The notes under the pieces were generated by a model. It was not told the origin of the DNA. It searched no databases and saw nothing but the letters and a program-made list of their open reading frames with translations. DNA of 64,000 bases from Winogradskyella jejuensis (GTDB taxonomy: Bacteria > Bacteroidota > Bacteroidia > Flavobacteriales > Flavobacteriaceae), in contig NZ_FQWS01000001.1 in the NCBI RefSeq assembly GCF_900129745.1, positions 1,302,001 to 1,366,000 of the forward strand, given 5' to 3'. The position numbers were made by a program, and so were the translations under genes. Of the stretch, positions 46,202-55,433 are shown in pieces. Numbering within the stretch: position 1 is the stretch's first letter; each line of letters opens with the position of its first letter.

Positions 46202-46231
46202 AAAAAAGCCTCAACATTATTGAGGCTTTTA
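46202..46231 (-). terminator. Terminator of the RND efflux operon
   Basis: Stem AAAAGCCTCAA/TTGAGGCTTTT with a T run on the reverse strand, 21 bp after the RND gene stop and upstream of aspS. Confidence 0.82.
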
Positions 46232-46252
46232 AAGACTATTTAAATCTGTAAT

Positions 46253-49200
46253 CTACGCAGCAACCGTTTCACCTTCGCGTTCTAAAACATTTTGAGTTGT
46301 GCTCGGTTTTGTATTTAATCGCATTTTTAGTCGTGTTGCTAAATAAAATAATACAGGTACAACAATCAACGTTAAAAATGTAGCTATAAATAACCCATAA
46401 ATAACTGTCCAAGCTAATGGCCCCCAGAAAATTACGTTATCTCCACCAAAATATATATTTGGGTCAAAATCGCTAAATAAGCTAAAGAAGTTAATATTTA
46501 GACCTATTGCTAGTGGGATTAACCCCAAAATGGTGGTAATAGCGGTTAACAATACAGGTCTTAAACGTGCTTTACCAGCTTTAATGATTTGTTTTAATAG
46601 TTCTTCTTTTGGCAAATATTCAGTAATATCTAAATCGAGTTCGTTCTTTTTTCTATCAATAAGTAATTGTGCGTAGTCAAGCAGAACAACACCGTTATTT
46701 ACCACAATTCCCGCTAAGGATATAATACCCATCATGGTCATTAGGATTACGAAAGATGCGCCTGTAATCACAATACCGCCAAATACGCCAATTAGACTCA
46801 AGAAAATAGCAATCATGATAATCGCTGGTTTTGAAACTGAATTAAATTGGAATATGAGAATAAGGAAAATTAAAAATAAACCTGAGAAAAAAGCACCCAT
46901 TAAAAAGGCCTGTTCTTTGTTTTGTTCTTCAATTTGCCCTGTGTAATCAATTTTTATATTATCTGGTAAATTATCAAAACTTTTCATTTCATCTTGGATA
47001 CGTGTCACCACAGCTTGTGCATCTACATAGCCAGGTGCTAAGGCCGAATATACCGTAACCACACGTTTGGTATCTCTGTGTTTTATGGCGCTAAATCCAG
47101 AATTGTTCTTTTGATTTGCAACTGCAGAAACCGGTATTTCACGAACTTGACCAGAAGCCATGTCTCTAAATATGATTTTCTGATTAAATAACGCACTTGT
47201 ATTGTATCTTAAATCTTCATTAAAGCGTACATAGATGTCATAGTCGTCGCCATCTTCTTTGTAAATACCTGCTTTTGCTCCAAATAAAGAGTTTCGTAAT
47301 TGTTGGCCAACTTGTCCTGTGCTAACGCCTAACTCACCTGCCTTTTCACGGTCAACAAGAACTTGCATAGCTGGTTTGTCTTTGTTAACATCTATTTTAA
47401 GCTCGTCTATAGCTGCAATATTTTTTGAATTTATAAAACGACGCATGCGTTCTGCAATAGAAATTAATTCGTCGTAATCATCGCCTTCGATTTCGATGTT
47501 AATCGGAGGTCCTACTGGTGGTCCATTTGCATCTTTTTCTACAGAGATTAAAACGCCTGGATACACATCGGTTAATGCTTCTTGTACTTTTTGACGAAGC
47601 ACTTCACTATCCTTGCCATTACGGTATTTATACTCACGCATGGATGCCGTGATTTTTCCTTTGTGCGGCATTTCTGCGGCAGAACCACCATCGGTTTGCG
47701 GATTTCCTGCACCTTCACCTACTTGTGCGACTGAGCTTTCTACCAAGAAATTTTCACCATCTTTTATATATTCATCAGCATATAAAATGCTATAAACTTT
47801 GGCTTCAACTTCTTTAGTGATTTTATTGGTTTTTTCGATATCTGTACCTTCAGGGTATTCGATATAAACGATAATTTGGTTTGGCTTGTTATCTGGAAAA
47901 AATTCAATTTTTGTACGCTGAGTAGCTACTGAAGCACCAAATCCTCCAAAAGCTATGAATAGCAAGATTAGACTTCCAAAAGCGATTAGTTGAGGTTTCC
48001 ATCCTTTTAACGAGGTAGAAAGGGTTTTTTCGTAGAAATTCTCTAATCGTACCAATGCCTTAGTCTGAAACCAATTGGCTGCATCGCGTAATACTAAACG
48101 GTAAAACCAGAGTAATATGGCTGTGAAAATCATTACTGAACCTAAACCTCTGTATGAGCCCCCAAAAATAAGTATAAGCACACCAAAACCTACTAGAATT
48201 CCAGAGATACGAATAATTTGCTTCAAGGGCATCTCTTTGTCTTCCGTAGTCATAAACTGAGATACGAGCACCGAGTTGAAGAAAATTGCTACGACTAAAG
48301 ACGACCCTAGAACAACGGATAAGGTAATGGGAAAATAAATCATAAACTGTCCCATTAGCCCTGGCCATAGACCCAGAGGAATAAAGGCGGCGATTGTGGT
48401 TGCTGTAGAAATAATTATTGGGAATGCAATTTCGCTAATCCCTTTTTTTGCGGCTTCAACACGTGTTAAGCCTTCTTCGTCCATTAAGCGATAGACATTT
48501 TCTACAACCACAATACCATTATCAACAAGCATACCTAATCCCATGATTAATCCAAATAAAATCATGGTATTCATAGTATATCCTAAAGCGTTTAGAATCA
48601 TTAAAGACATAAACATAGACATTGGGATAGCGAAGCCAACAAACAACGCATTTTTAAATCCTAAAAAGAACATTAATACGGTAACCACAAGGAAAATACC
48701 GAAGATGATATTATTTACTAAATCATCTACTTGTCCTATAGTTTTAGAAGATTGGTCATTGGTTGTTGTAACCCTTAAATCTGGAGGAAAAACATCTGAT
48801 TTTGCTTTTTTAACTATTTCTGAAATTTTCTCTGCGGCTGCTACCATGTTTTTTCCAGAACGTTTTTTAACGTCTAACATTACCACTTCTTCGCCTTTAC
48901 CAGTTTCAGGATTATACTCACGAGCGTAAGTCGTTTTATCCTTTGGTTTAAAACTTATCGTTGCAATATCTTTTAAGTAAATAGGATTATTATTTTCGGA
49001 CTTAACTACAAAGTTTTTTAAGTCTGATGGTTCGTCTATTTCGCCTATTATACGAATTGTTCTTCGCTGTCCGCTTGTGATAAAATTACCTGCTGACATC
49101 GTCATATTACCATTGGCAATGGCGCCTGTAACATCGTTGAAGTTTACTTTAGAAGCCATCATTTTGTAAACATCTACAGCAACTTCAACCTCTTTGGTTT

Positions 49201-49792
49201 GCGCGCCTCGGATGTCTACTTTTTTTATTTCCGCTAAATCTTCAATTTCATCTTCAAGGTATTCCCCAAATTCTTTAAGCCGTTCAACAGGATAATTTCC
49301 TGAAATATTAATATTTAGAATTGGGATTTCCTCAGACATACTTAATTCAAAAACATTAGGCTCTACTTTGGCGCCATTAAAGGTAGGCCAGTCTTCACTA
49401 GAGGTTTCCGTATCTATTTCGTCTTTTACTTTTTGTTTGGCGGATTCTACATCGACATCATCATCAAACTCAACAACAATCATAGAGTAATCTTCTTGAG
49501 ATGTTGATGTTATTTCAACGACATTACTTACGTTTTTAAGTTTGTCTTCTAGTGGGTCTGTAATGAGTTTCTCGATATCCTCAGCGGTATTTCCAGGGAA
49601 AAGCGAGCTCACATAAATTTTAGTTTCTTGAATTTCTGGGAAATTCTCTCGCGGCATATCAAAATAAGCTTTTCCACCTAAGAAGAGAATAAGAATAATA
49701 GCCACATACATGGTGGTTTTATTGTTAATAGCCCAAGTAGATAAGCCAAATTCTTTATCTACTATTTTTTTTATTTTCTTTTTATTGGTCAT
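46253..49792 (-). CDS. RND (HAE1/AcrB-like) efflux pump permease
   Basis: 1179 residues, inner-membrane RND transporter. The N-terminal helix is followed by the porter domain, then helices 2-6 with LGMLVDNGIVVVENVYRLM in helix 4; AcrB has an Asp-Asp pair there and this protein has Asp-Asn. The second half repeats the pattern, ending GIISLAGIVVNNGVVLLDYA. It is longer than AcrB (1049) mainly because two extra hydrophobic segments (about 520-570; GILVGFGVLILIFGG and GSVMIFTAILLWFYRLVL) sit between the halves. Last gene of the tetR-tolC-hlyD-rnd operon. Substrate unknown. Confidence 0.95.
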   Translation of the reverse strand: MTNKKKIKKIVDKEFGLSTWAINNKTTMYVAIILILFLGGKAYFDMPRENFPEIQETKIYVSSLFPGNTAEDIEKLITDPLEDKLKNVSNVVEITSTSQEDYSMIVVEFDDDVDVESAKQKVKDEIDTETSSEDWPTFNGAKVEPNVFELSMSEEIPILNINISGNYPVERLKEFGEYLEDEIEDLAEIKKVDIRGAQTKEVEVAVDVYKMMASKVNFNDVTGAIANGNMTMSAGNFITSGQRRTIRIIGEIDEPSDLKNFVVKSENNNPIYLKDIATISFKPKDKTTYAREYNPETGKGEEVVMLDVKKRSGKNMVAAAEKISEIVKKAKSDVFPPDLRVTTTNDQSSKTIGQVDDLVNNIIFGIFLVVTVLMFFLGFKNALFVGFAIPMSMFMSLMILNALGYTMNTMILFGLIMGLGMLVDNGIVVVENVYRLMDEEGLTRVEAAKKGISEIAFPIIISTATTIAAFIPLGLWPGLMGQFMIYFPITLSVVLGSSLVVAIFFNSVLVSQFMTTEDKEMPLKQIIRISGILVGFGVLILIFGGSYRGLGSVMIFTAILLWFYRLVLRDAANWFQTKALVRLENFYEKTLSTSLKGWKPQLIAFGSLILLFIAFGGFGASVATQRTKIEFFPDNKPNQIIVYIEYPEGTDIEKTNKITKEVEAKVYSILYADEYIKDGENFLVESSVAQVGEGAGNPQTDGGSAAEMPHKGKITASMREYKYRNGKDSEVLRQKVQEALTDVYPGVLISVEKDANGPPVGPPINIEIEGDDYDELISIAERMRRFINSKNIAAIDELKIDVNKDKPAMQVLVDREKAGELGVSTGQVGQQLRNSLFGAKAGIYKEDGDDYDIYVRFNEDLRYNTSALFNQKIIFRDMASGQVREIPVSAVANQKNNSGFSAIKHRDTKRVVTVYSALAPGYVDAQAVVTRIQDEMKSFDNLPDNIKIDYTGQIEEQNKEQAFLMGAFFSGLFLIFLILIFQFNSVSKPAIIMIAIFLSLIGVFGGIVITGASFVILMTMMGIISLAGIVVNNGVVLLDYAQLLIDRKKNELDLDITEYLPKEELLKQIIKAGKARLRPVLLTAITTILGLIPLAIGLNINFFSLFSDFDPNIYFGGDNVIFWGPLAWTVIYGLFIATFLTLIVVPVLFYLATRLKMRLNTKPSTTQNVLEREGETVAA

Positions 49793-49830
49793 GAGACTGT
49801 TTTTTTGTTTTAAGGACGAGATACGCTTAA

Positions 49831-51000
49831 TTATACTTTAGGTTCTACCTCTCTTACTGCTTGTCCATTTTTTACACTACGAGCACCTTCATCAATAATT
49901 TTATCTCCAGCACTTAAACCATTTAAAACTTCAATGACGTCACCCTGCGTTTTTCCTGTTTCGATAATTACCTGTTTAGCGGAAGATATATCATCCTTTG
50001 TTTCTAACACATAGATGTATTGCTCACCATTTGCATTCTCTGAAATAATTCCTTGTGGAATTAAAATGGCGTCTTCACTTGTGTAATCATTTATTTTTAG
50101 ACGTGCTGTAAGATTCGGTTTGATGTTTTTGTCTTTGTTTGGTACAGCAATTTCTACCTTAAACGTTCTGTTTGCAGGATTAATAAAGTTACCTGTTTGT
50201 CTCACTTTTGTATCAAGGGTTTTCCCTAAAATTGGAAATGTAACTTCGACCTTTTTTCCTTCTGTAATTGTCGTGATGTAAGATTCCGGTATGTCTGTAG
50301 TAATATACATATCAGAAAGATTTACAAGTCGCATTAAAGGTGTTTGTCCAGGAGCAACAACACTACCTTGTTCTGTAATTACATCATCGATAACACCAGA
50401 AAACGGTGCTCTTACAGCAGTTTTTGCTAATTGTTGATTAATCTGGTTTACAGATTCTTCTAAGGCTTCATAACTCGACTTAGCACTTAGATATTGAATT
50501 TCACTACCAATTTTTTGTTCCCAAAGACGTTTTTGTCTTTCGAAAGTTGTTTTAGCTAAATCTGACTGAATCTGTAATTGTGCTTTTTGCTGTGCTAAAC
50601 CACCATCATCAATTCTGGCAAGAATCTGACCTTTAGAAACATTGTCACCTTCTTTTACAAAAACTTGTTTAAGAATGCCACCCATTTCTGGAGTCAACAC
50701 CAAATTTTGTTTAGTCTCTACACTTCCTTGTAATTCGAGATAGTGATTAAATTTTTCAGTTTTAGCAGTAATTGTTGTAACTAACGGTACGTTGCGTTCT
50801 GGATTAAGTACTTTTAAACTGTCATCCAGTTGTTTTATTTTTTTTGATAATTCCTGTTGTTGTGCAATTAAATTGTCTTTTCTGGTTTGTATAGCTTTGA
50901 CATCTCCTGTTGCTAAAATGTCTTCTATGCTTTGTTTTTTATCACCACCACAAGATGCAAATAACAGTGACAAAATGATTAGTTTAATTATGTTTTTCAT
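49831..51000 (-). CDS. RND efflux periplasmic adaptor (membrane fusion protein), lipoprotein
   Basis: 389 residues. Lipobox LLFASC at about 12-17 anchors it to a membrane. The order is typical: alpha-helical hairpin (about 22-60 and 130-190), lipoyl-like domain (VFVKEGDNVSKGQILARID), and beta-barrel (VRAPFSGVIDDVI, then QTGNFINPANRTFKVEI). It links the RND pump to the TolC-like channel encoded 12 bp upstream. The second gene after tetR. Confidence 0.95.
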   Translation of the reverse strand: MKNIIKLIILSLLFASCGGDKKQSIEDILATGDVKAIQTRKDNLIAQQQELSKKIKQLDDSLKVLNPERNVPLVTTITAKTEKFNHYLELQGSVETKQNLVLTPEMGGILKQVFVKEGDNVSKGQILARIDDGGLAQQKAQLQIQSDLAKTTFERQKRLWEQKIGSEIQYLSAKSSYEALEESVNQINQQLAKTAVRAPFSGVIDDVITEQGSVVAPGQTPLMRLVNLSDMYITTDIPESYITTITEGKKVEVTFPILGKTLDTKVRQTGNFINPANRTFKVEIAVPNKDKNIKPNLTARLKINDYTSEDAILIPQGIISENANGEQYIYVLETKDDISSAKQVIIETGKTQGDVIEVLNGLSAGDKIIDEGARSVKNGQAVREVEPKV

Positions 51001-51011
51001 TTTAAAGGAAT

Positions 51012-52355
51012 TTAAAATTTTGATGTTTGGTTAGTAATAGTTTCTAGCTCTGCTTTAGAATTAATAACGTCCAGCATAGTTTGTAAAAACTCTTGTTGTG
51101 CTGAGTATAATTGTGTTTGTGCTTGTCTTAGCTCAAAACTAGAGCCAACACCTTCAAAAAATTTGGTCTGATTTTTTTGTTCTATCCGTTCTGCTAAAGC
51201 CAGATTTTGTTTTTTGTTAGCATAATCTTCTACGGCAAACCTATAATTACTTTTGGCTGTTTCTATCTGAAGATTTAATCGCTGTTCCGTTTCTGTGAGT
51301 AAATCTGTAGATTTTTCTAGATTAATTTTTGCACGCTGTGTTGCTGCACTACGTTTACCAGAACTAAAGATGGGAAGATTAAGATTAACACCAACAGCAG
51401 AGAATCCAAACCAACGGTTATTGCTGTCTAGGAAAACAAAATCGTCTGAAAAGCTATTGTATCCCCCATTTAAAAATGCGCTAAGTGTTGGTAATGCTTT
51501 GCTTTTTTCTAGCTTAAGAAGTAATTCTTTAGAGCGCTTATCGTTAGCCGCAATTTTATAGTCAATAGTAGCTTCAACATTACTTTCACTTTCTAATGCT
51601 TCTAATGAGATATTTTGCACAGTGAGGGTTTCTAGAGTATCGGTTAGCTGAATGGTTGAATTAAACTCAATACCCAAAGTAATGTTTAGCATTTGGTATG
51701 CTATGTCTTTTAATCGTTCAGTATTTTTTAAATTACTCTCTACGTTAGAAAGTGTAATTTGTAGTTGCTCTACACTTTCTTCTTCACCGAGACCGTTTTC
51801 GTAAATTTTAGTGGTTTCGTATAAATTCTTTTTAAGTACTTCGATATTTCGTTTTAATATAGCAATACTTTCTTCTGCCAGTAACACATTACCATAAGCG
51901 TTAATTACAGCTTTTCGGACTTCTAAATCTGTTTTTACTTTGGCGTTTTCAGAAATATCTAAGAATACTTTGGCAGATTGTAAGCCTACCAAGTAAGAGC
52001 CATCAAACAACAACTGATTTAAAGTTGCGGTAGCCACGGCATTTTGTTTAGTTCCAAAAATAACCTCTGCAAATTCTCCTGGATTCCCGCCAAAAAATTC
52101 TGCTGGCACCACCGAAACCTGCTGTTTTAAGAAGTTTTGGTAGTTTATGGAAGCATCTAATTGCGGGAGCCCAGTTGCTGTAGTTTCCCATTTTTGTTTC
52201 TTCGCCGCAGTAATATCACGCTCTGCATTTTTTGCAGTTCTATTATTTTCTAAGGCATAATCAATGGCTTCTTGTAAGCTAAAACTACTCGGAATATCCT
52301 GAGAAAAGCCAAGAAAACTTGATAAGATTAGAAAACAGATAATTATATGTTTCAT
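51012..52355 (-). CDS. TolC family outer-membrane efflux channel
   Basis: 447 residues with a signal peptide (LGFSQ, about 1-18). Two OEP repeats of long coiled-coil helices (SLQEAIDYALENNRTAKNAE and the matching LAERIEQKNQTKFFEGVGSS) are typical of TolC/OprM trimers. Its ATG overlaps the tetR stop by 1 bp, so translation is coupled. Forms the exit duct for the RND pump. Confidence 0.95.
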   Translation of the reverse strand: MKHIIICFLILSSFLGFSQDIPSSFSLQEAIDYALENNRTAKNAERDITAAKKQKWETTATGLPQLDASINYQNFLKQQVSVVPAEFFGGNPGEFAEVIFGTKQNAVATATLNQLLFDGSYLVGLQSAKVFLDISENAKVKTDLEVRKAVINAYGNVLLAEESIAILKRNIEVLKKNLYETTKIYENGLGEEESVEQLQITLSNVESNLKNTERLKDIAYQMLNITLGIEFNSTIQLTDTLETLTVQNISLEALESESNVEATIDYKIAANDKRSKELLLKLEKSKALPTLSAFLNGGYNSFSDDFVFLDSNNRWFGFSAVGVNLNLPIFSSGKRSAATQRAKINLEKSTDLLTETEQRLNLQIETAKSNYRFAVEDYANKKQNLALAERIEQKNQTKFFEGVGSSFELRQAQTQLYSAQQEFLQTMLDVINSKAELETITNQTSKF

Positions 52356-52966
52356 TAGTGTTTTGATTGTGTTTTGTTGATAAATTGATTTAAAATCTCG
52401 AACCCTTTTTCGGTTACAATAGCTCTGAGATGGTATTCTAGAAAGTTTTCCATGAGATATTCCATATTAAATTTACTCTTTGGGAAAATCGATTCGTCTT
52501 TTATTCCTGTCATTCCGTTAAAATAAAGTCGTGAGATAAACTCTACATCTATATTTGGTCTAAACATGCCAGAGTCAATGCCTTTTTGCAAACTTTCTGA
52601 GACGGAGTCGTGCATTTTATCGAATTGTTTTCCTTTTAGATTCTCGTAAATCTGTGGGTAATATTTTTTAAGTTGAAATTGAGGTGATGCTTGTTCGTTT
52701 TTTAGATGTTGCATCACATACATTTTAATATCGTACAACTCATTAATAGGATTAGATGATGTATCGCAAATACAATCGATACCATCGCAGATATTTTCGA
52801 ATAGCGTAAAGGTTACGGCTTCGACAAGTTTTGTCTTGTTACTGAAATGAACATAAATAGTCTTTTTAGAGATGCCCATTTCAGTAGCAATATCGTCCAT
52901 GGTAACACTTTTAAAACCAAGTGTTAAAAAGAGCTCAGATGCTTTATGTATAATTTTTTCTCTCAT
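52355..52966 (-). CDS. TetR/AcrR family repressor of the efflux operon
   Basis: 203 residues. The N-terminal helix-turn-helix reads ELFLTLGFKSVTMDDIATEM then GISKKTIYVHFSNKTKLVEA, typical TetR_N. The C-terminal ligand domain is all helical. It is first in the operon, followed with 1-bp overlap by the TolC-like gene. An inverted repeat covers its own promoter (52977-53017), so autorepression and control of the efflux genes is likely. Inducer unknown. Confidence 0.95.
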   Translation of the reverse strand: MREKIIHKASELFLTLGFKSVTMDDIATEMGISKKTIYVHFSNKTKLVEAVTFTLFENICDGIDCICDTSSNPINELYDIKMYVMQHLKNEQASPQFQLKKYYPQIYENLKGKQFDKMHDSVSESLQKGIDSGMFRPNIDVEFISRLYFNGMTGIKDESIFPKSKFNMEYLMENFLEYHLRAIVTEKGFEILNQFINKTQSKH

Positions 52967-52976
52967 AATTAGACAG

Positions 52977-53017
52977 CAAAAATAAGCTAGGAAACTTTAA
53001 GAACAAAAAAAGTTTCC
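52977..53017 (-). promoter_or_regulatory. Promoter and operator of the tetR-efflux operon
   Basis: Reverse-strand TTG (53006-53004), 19-base spacer and TATTTTTG (52984-52977) match the Bacteroidota consensus. A perfect 9-bp inverted repeat GGAAACTTT-N10-AAAGTTTCC (52990-53017) encloses the TTG and the spacer, so a dimeric repressor bound there would block the promoter. Best reading is the operator of the adjacent TetR protein. Confidence 0.72.
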
Positions 53018-53049
53018 AAAGTTTTAATGATTTTTTAACATTCGTGATG

Positions 53050-53082
53050 TTGAGTTTAAATATGCCGAAAGCTGTATTTTTG
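53050..53082 (+). promoter_or_regulatory. Promoter of the polyprenyl synthase gene, almost leaderless
   Basis: TTG (53050-53052), 22-base spacer, TATTTTTG (53075-53082). The ATG lies only 4 bases beyond the -7 element, so the transcript should start at or within a few bases of the start codon. Confidence 0.6.
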
Positions 53083-53086
53083 TATT

Positions 53087-54061
53087 ATGAATAACATTAA
53101 GACTTACCAATCTGCCTTTGTAGACTATTTAGAAACATACATAGTCGAGCGAGAGCCTAAAAACCTTTACGACCCCGTTAATTACATACTTAATCTTGGC
53201 GGAAAGCGATTACGTCCTGTCTTAACTTTAATGGCGTGTGATTGTTTTGGTGAAGATTACCACAAGGCTTTGGATGCCGCACTAAGTGTCGAGGTTTTTC
53301 ATAACTTTTCTCTCGTCCATGACGATATTATGGATGATGCGCCAATTCGAAGAGGCCAACAAACCGTGCACGAAAAGTGGGATGTTAATACAGGAATTCT
53401 CTCTGGTGATGTGATGCTGATTATGGCGTATCAGTTATTCGAAAACTATAAGCCAGAAACCTTCCAAGCATTAGCAAAGTTATTTAGCAAAACGGCCACT
53501 GAAGTTTGTGAAGGGCAGCAATACGATGTGGATTTTGAAACTAGAAATGATGTTACCATTGACGAGTATTTAAAAATGATAGAGTACAAAACGGCCGTTT
53601 TAGTAGGTGGCGCTATGAAAATGGGAGCTATTGTTGCAGAAACCTCCGAAGAAAATCAAAATGCGATTTACGACTTTGGGCGATATTTAGGTATTGCTTT
53701 TCAATTACAAGACGATTATTTAGATGCCTTTGGAAATCCAGAAACTTTTGGTAAACAGGTAGGTGGTGATATTATAGAAAATAAAAAAACGTATTTATAC
53801 CTCAAAGCTTTAGAATTTGCCTCGGAAGAAGACAAGGAAAAACTCCTAGATTGGTTTTCTGCGCAGCCTGACGAATCTTCTGAAAAAGTAGATCAAGTCA
53901 AACAAATTTTTACAAGTACAGGGGCCAAAGCAGCAACTAAGGAGGCTGTAGAGCAGTATACCGAAAAGGCATTTTCTTTATTAAAAATGATGAACGTAGA
54001 TGAAGAGAAAAAGCAAATCCTTAAGCAATTTGGCTTAGGTTTAATGACACGCAACGTTTAA
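53087..54061 (+). CDS. Polyprenyl (isoprenyl) diphosphate synthase
   Basis: 324 residues. Trans-prenyltransferase extending allylic diphosphates with isopentenyl diphosphate. The first Asp-rich motif is LVHDDIMDDAPIRRG, the second is QLQDDYLDAFG, and GGKRLRPVL is the conserved substrate-binding segment. Product length (geranylgeranyl versus longer, e.g. for menaquinone) cannot be decided by eye. Uses precursors from the dxs pathway. The next gene starts on the last base of its stop codon. Confidence 0.94.
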   Translation: MNNIKTYQSAFVDYLETYIVEREPKNLYDPVNYILNLGGKRLRPVLTLMACDCFGEDYHKALDAALSVEVFHNFSLVHDDIMDDAPIRRGQQTVHEKWDVNTGILSGDVMLIMAYQLFENYKPETFQALAKLFSKTATEVCEGQQYDVDFETRNDVTIDEYLKMIEYKTAVLVGGAMKMGAIVAETSEENQNAIYDFGRYLGIAFQLQDDYLDAFGNPETFGKQVGGDIIENKKTYLYLKALEFASEEDKEKLLDWFSAQPDESSEKVDQVKQIFTSTGAKAATKEAVEQYTEKAFSLLKMMNVDEEKKQILKQFGLGLMTRNV

Positions 54062-54411
54062 TGCAACTACCATCGACTTTCGAAGCTTTAGTTGAAGAAG
54101 CAAATGGATTAAAACTCTATAAAAAGCTTATCATTCAGCTTAACAAAGATTTATTGTATGCTAATGTAGATTTACAATTTGACGATGAGGTACTCCCTAC
54201 AAGTCTAAAACTTATTTTGCAAGAAGAAGTTTATAATCTGATTCAAAACAAATTTAATGAGTATCTTAATTTCCTTTACATTGTAGATGTTGCTGAAGCC
54301 AAAGTAAAAACACTAGACGGGAGTGATGCTATTAAGCTTTCAGAAGATATTACATTTTTAATTCTCCAACGCGAATGGCAAAAAGTTTGGTATAGAGCTA
54401 AATTCAGTTAA
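54061..54411 (+). CDS. Conserved hypothetical protein coupled to polyprenyl synthase
   Basis: 116 residues, no signal peptide or membrane segment, not recognised. Predominantly helical with alternating acidic and hydrophobic runs (PTSLKLILQEEVYNLIQ, FNEYLNFLYIVDVAEAK) and a final LILQREWQKVWYRAKF. Its ATG overlaps the preceding stop (TAATG), which is strong support for a real, translationally coupled gene. Function unknown. Confidence 0.75.
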   Translation: MQLPSTFEALVEEANGLKLYKKLIIQLNKDLLYANVDLQFDDEVLPTSLKLILQEEVYNLIQNKFNEYLNFLYIVDVAEAKVKTLDGSDAIKLSEDITFLILQREWQKVWYRAKFS

Positions 54412-54847
54412 GTAAAGACAGTTTGCTATCAAGTAGATACTCTAATTTTTCGTGCTTTTTGGCTTTCTTTATAATTTCAAAAAGCTGTTTTTTTAAGCGT
54501 TTAAAGGTTGCAATATTCTTAGTGACTTTAGCCTGTAATAAAAGATGCTTATCTACAAATTCTTCTTTAGTTTTAGATGTGCTATCTAAAATGCAGTTAT
54601 CTAAGCACTCTAGATGGTTTTCTACAGTATTAATTAGCATGCAATTACGCTTTTCAGACCTGTTTATTGCATCTATAATTTCTTCACGTTCTATTTGAGT
54701 ATCATCATTTGTAATCTCTAATGTGGTTTCGTTAGTAGCATCTAACAAAAATTTGTGTTCGTCTTTAATAAACAACAAATCACTTAGCCAAGATTTAGTT
54801 TTTTCGTTTAATATAGTTGCATTAAATGGTGTTGAAGTCGTTTCCAT
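54404..54847 (-). CDS. Hypothetical cytoplasmic protein
   Basis: 147 residues, not recognised. Charged and mainly helical, with a likely coiled coil (LLLQAKVTKNIATFKRLKKQ then LFEIIKKAKKHEKLEYLL). No signal peptide. The frame extends to a TTG at 54871, but the ATG at 54847 is preferred. The 3' end overlaps the convergent gene by 8 bp. Function unknown. Confidence 0.68.
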   Translation of the reverse strand: METTSTPFNATILNEKTKSWLSDLLFIKDEHKFLLDATNETTLEITNDDTQIEREEIIDAINRSEKRNCMLINTVENHLECLDNCILDSTSKTKEEFVDKHLLLQAKVTKNIATFKRLKKQLFEIIKKAKKHEKLEYLLDSKLSLLN

Positions 54848-54967
54848 AATCTTTGTTTTAACTATTACCAAGTTACTTTAATAGTAAAAAAGAAAATATG
54901 ATATCTATCAGCTAAGCGTCACCTTTAATTCTTTAATACTGACGTTTGTCATAATTTATGATTAGAG

Positions 54968-54992
54968 ATTAGTCTAATTTTAGTAGACTAAT
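54968..54992. promoter_or_regulatory. 9-bp inverted repeat ahead of the CBS-pair gene
   Basis: ATTAGTCTA-N7-TAGACTAAT, perfect arms, ending 14 bases before the ATG at 55007. It may be an operator or a hairpin over the ribosome entry region. No consensus -7 element was found nearby. Confidence 0.4.
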
Positions 54993-55006
54993 TAAAAACT
55001 AAAAGT

Positions 55007-55426
55007 ATGGAAAGAGGTGTGCCAATTTCTACGATAATGACTAAAGATGTCATTACGTTGAGCCATAAAGACGATTTAGAGACTGCTGAGATGCTATTTA
55101 AGAGGCATAAGATTAGGCATATTCCAGTAGTAAAGGAAAAAGCTATTATTGGAATACTTAGCTATACGGATTTGCTAAGAATAAGTTTTGCAGATGCTGT
55201 AGATGAGTATGAAAGTGATATTGATACCGTGGTTTACAATATGTTTACAATAGAACAAGTTATGGCTAAAAATGTTGTAAGTGTTCCGCCTTATGCAACT
55301 ATAAAAGAAGTTTCAAGAATTCTTGGAGAAAAGGAATTCCATGCGCTACCTGTTGTAGAAAACGGTAAACTTGTAGGTATAGTTACTACAACGGATTTGA
55401 TTAAATATCTAATTAAGAAACTTTAA
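55007..55426 (+). CDS. CBS-domain pair protein
   Basis: 139 residues made of just two CBS domains: the first (about 5-60) with IMTKDVITLSHKDDLETA and GILSYTDLL, the second (about 78-138) with VMAKNVVSVPPYATIKEV and GIVTTTDLI. Such stand-alone pairs bind adenine nucleotides as energy sensors, partner unknown. Start at the ATG after an inverted repeat. It faces an outer-membrane protein gene (7 bp between stops). Confidence 0.9.
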   Translation: MERGVPISTIMTKDVITLSHKDDLETAEMLFKRHKIRHIPVVKEKAIIGILSYTDLLRISFADAVDEYESDIDTVVYNMFTIEQVMAKNVVSVPPYATIKEVSRILGEKEFHALPVVENGKLVGIVTTTDLIKYLIKKL

Positions 55427-55433
55427 AAATAGA

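Noticed and set aside
48060..48368. 102-codon reverse-strand frame inside the RND gene
   Set aside because: It lies in another frame of a clearly coding region, and its composition is that of a shifted reading of the membrane helices.
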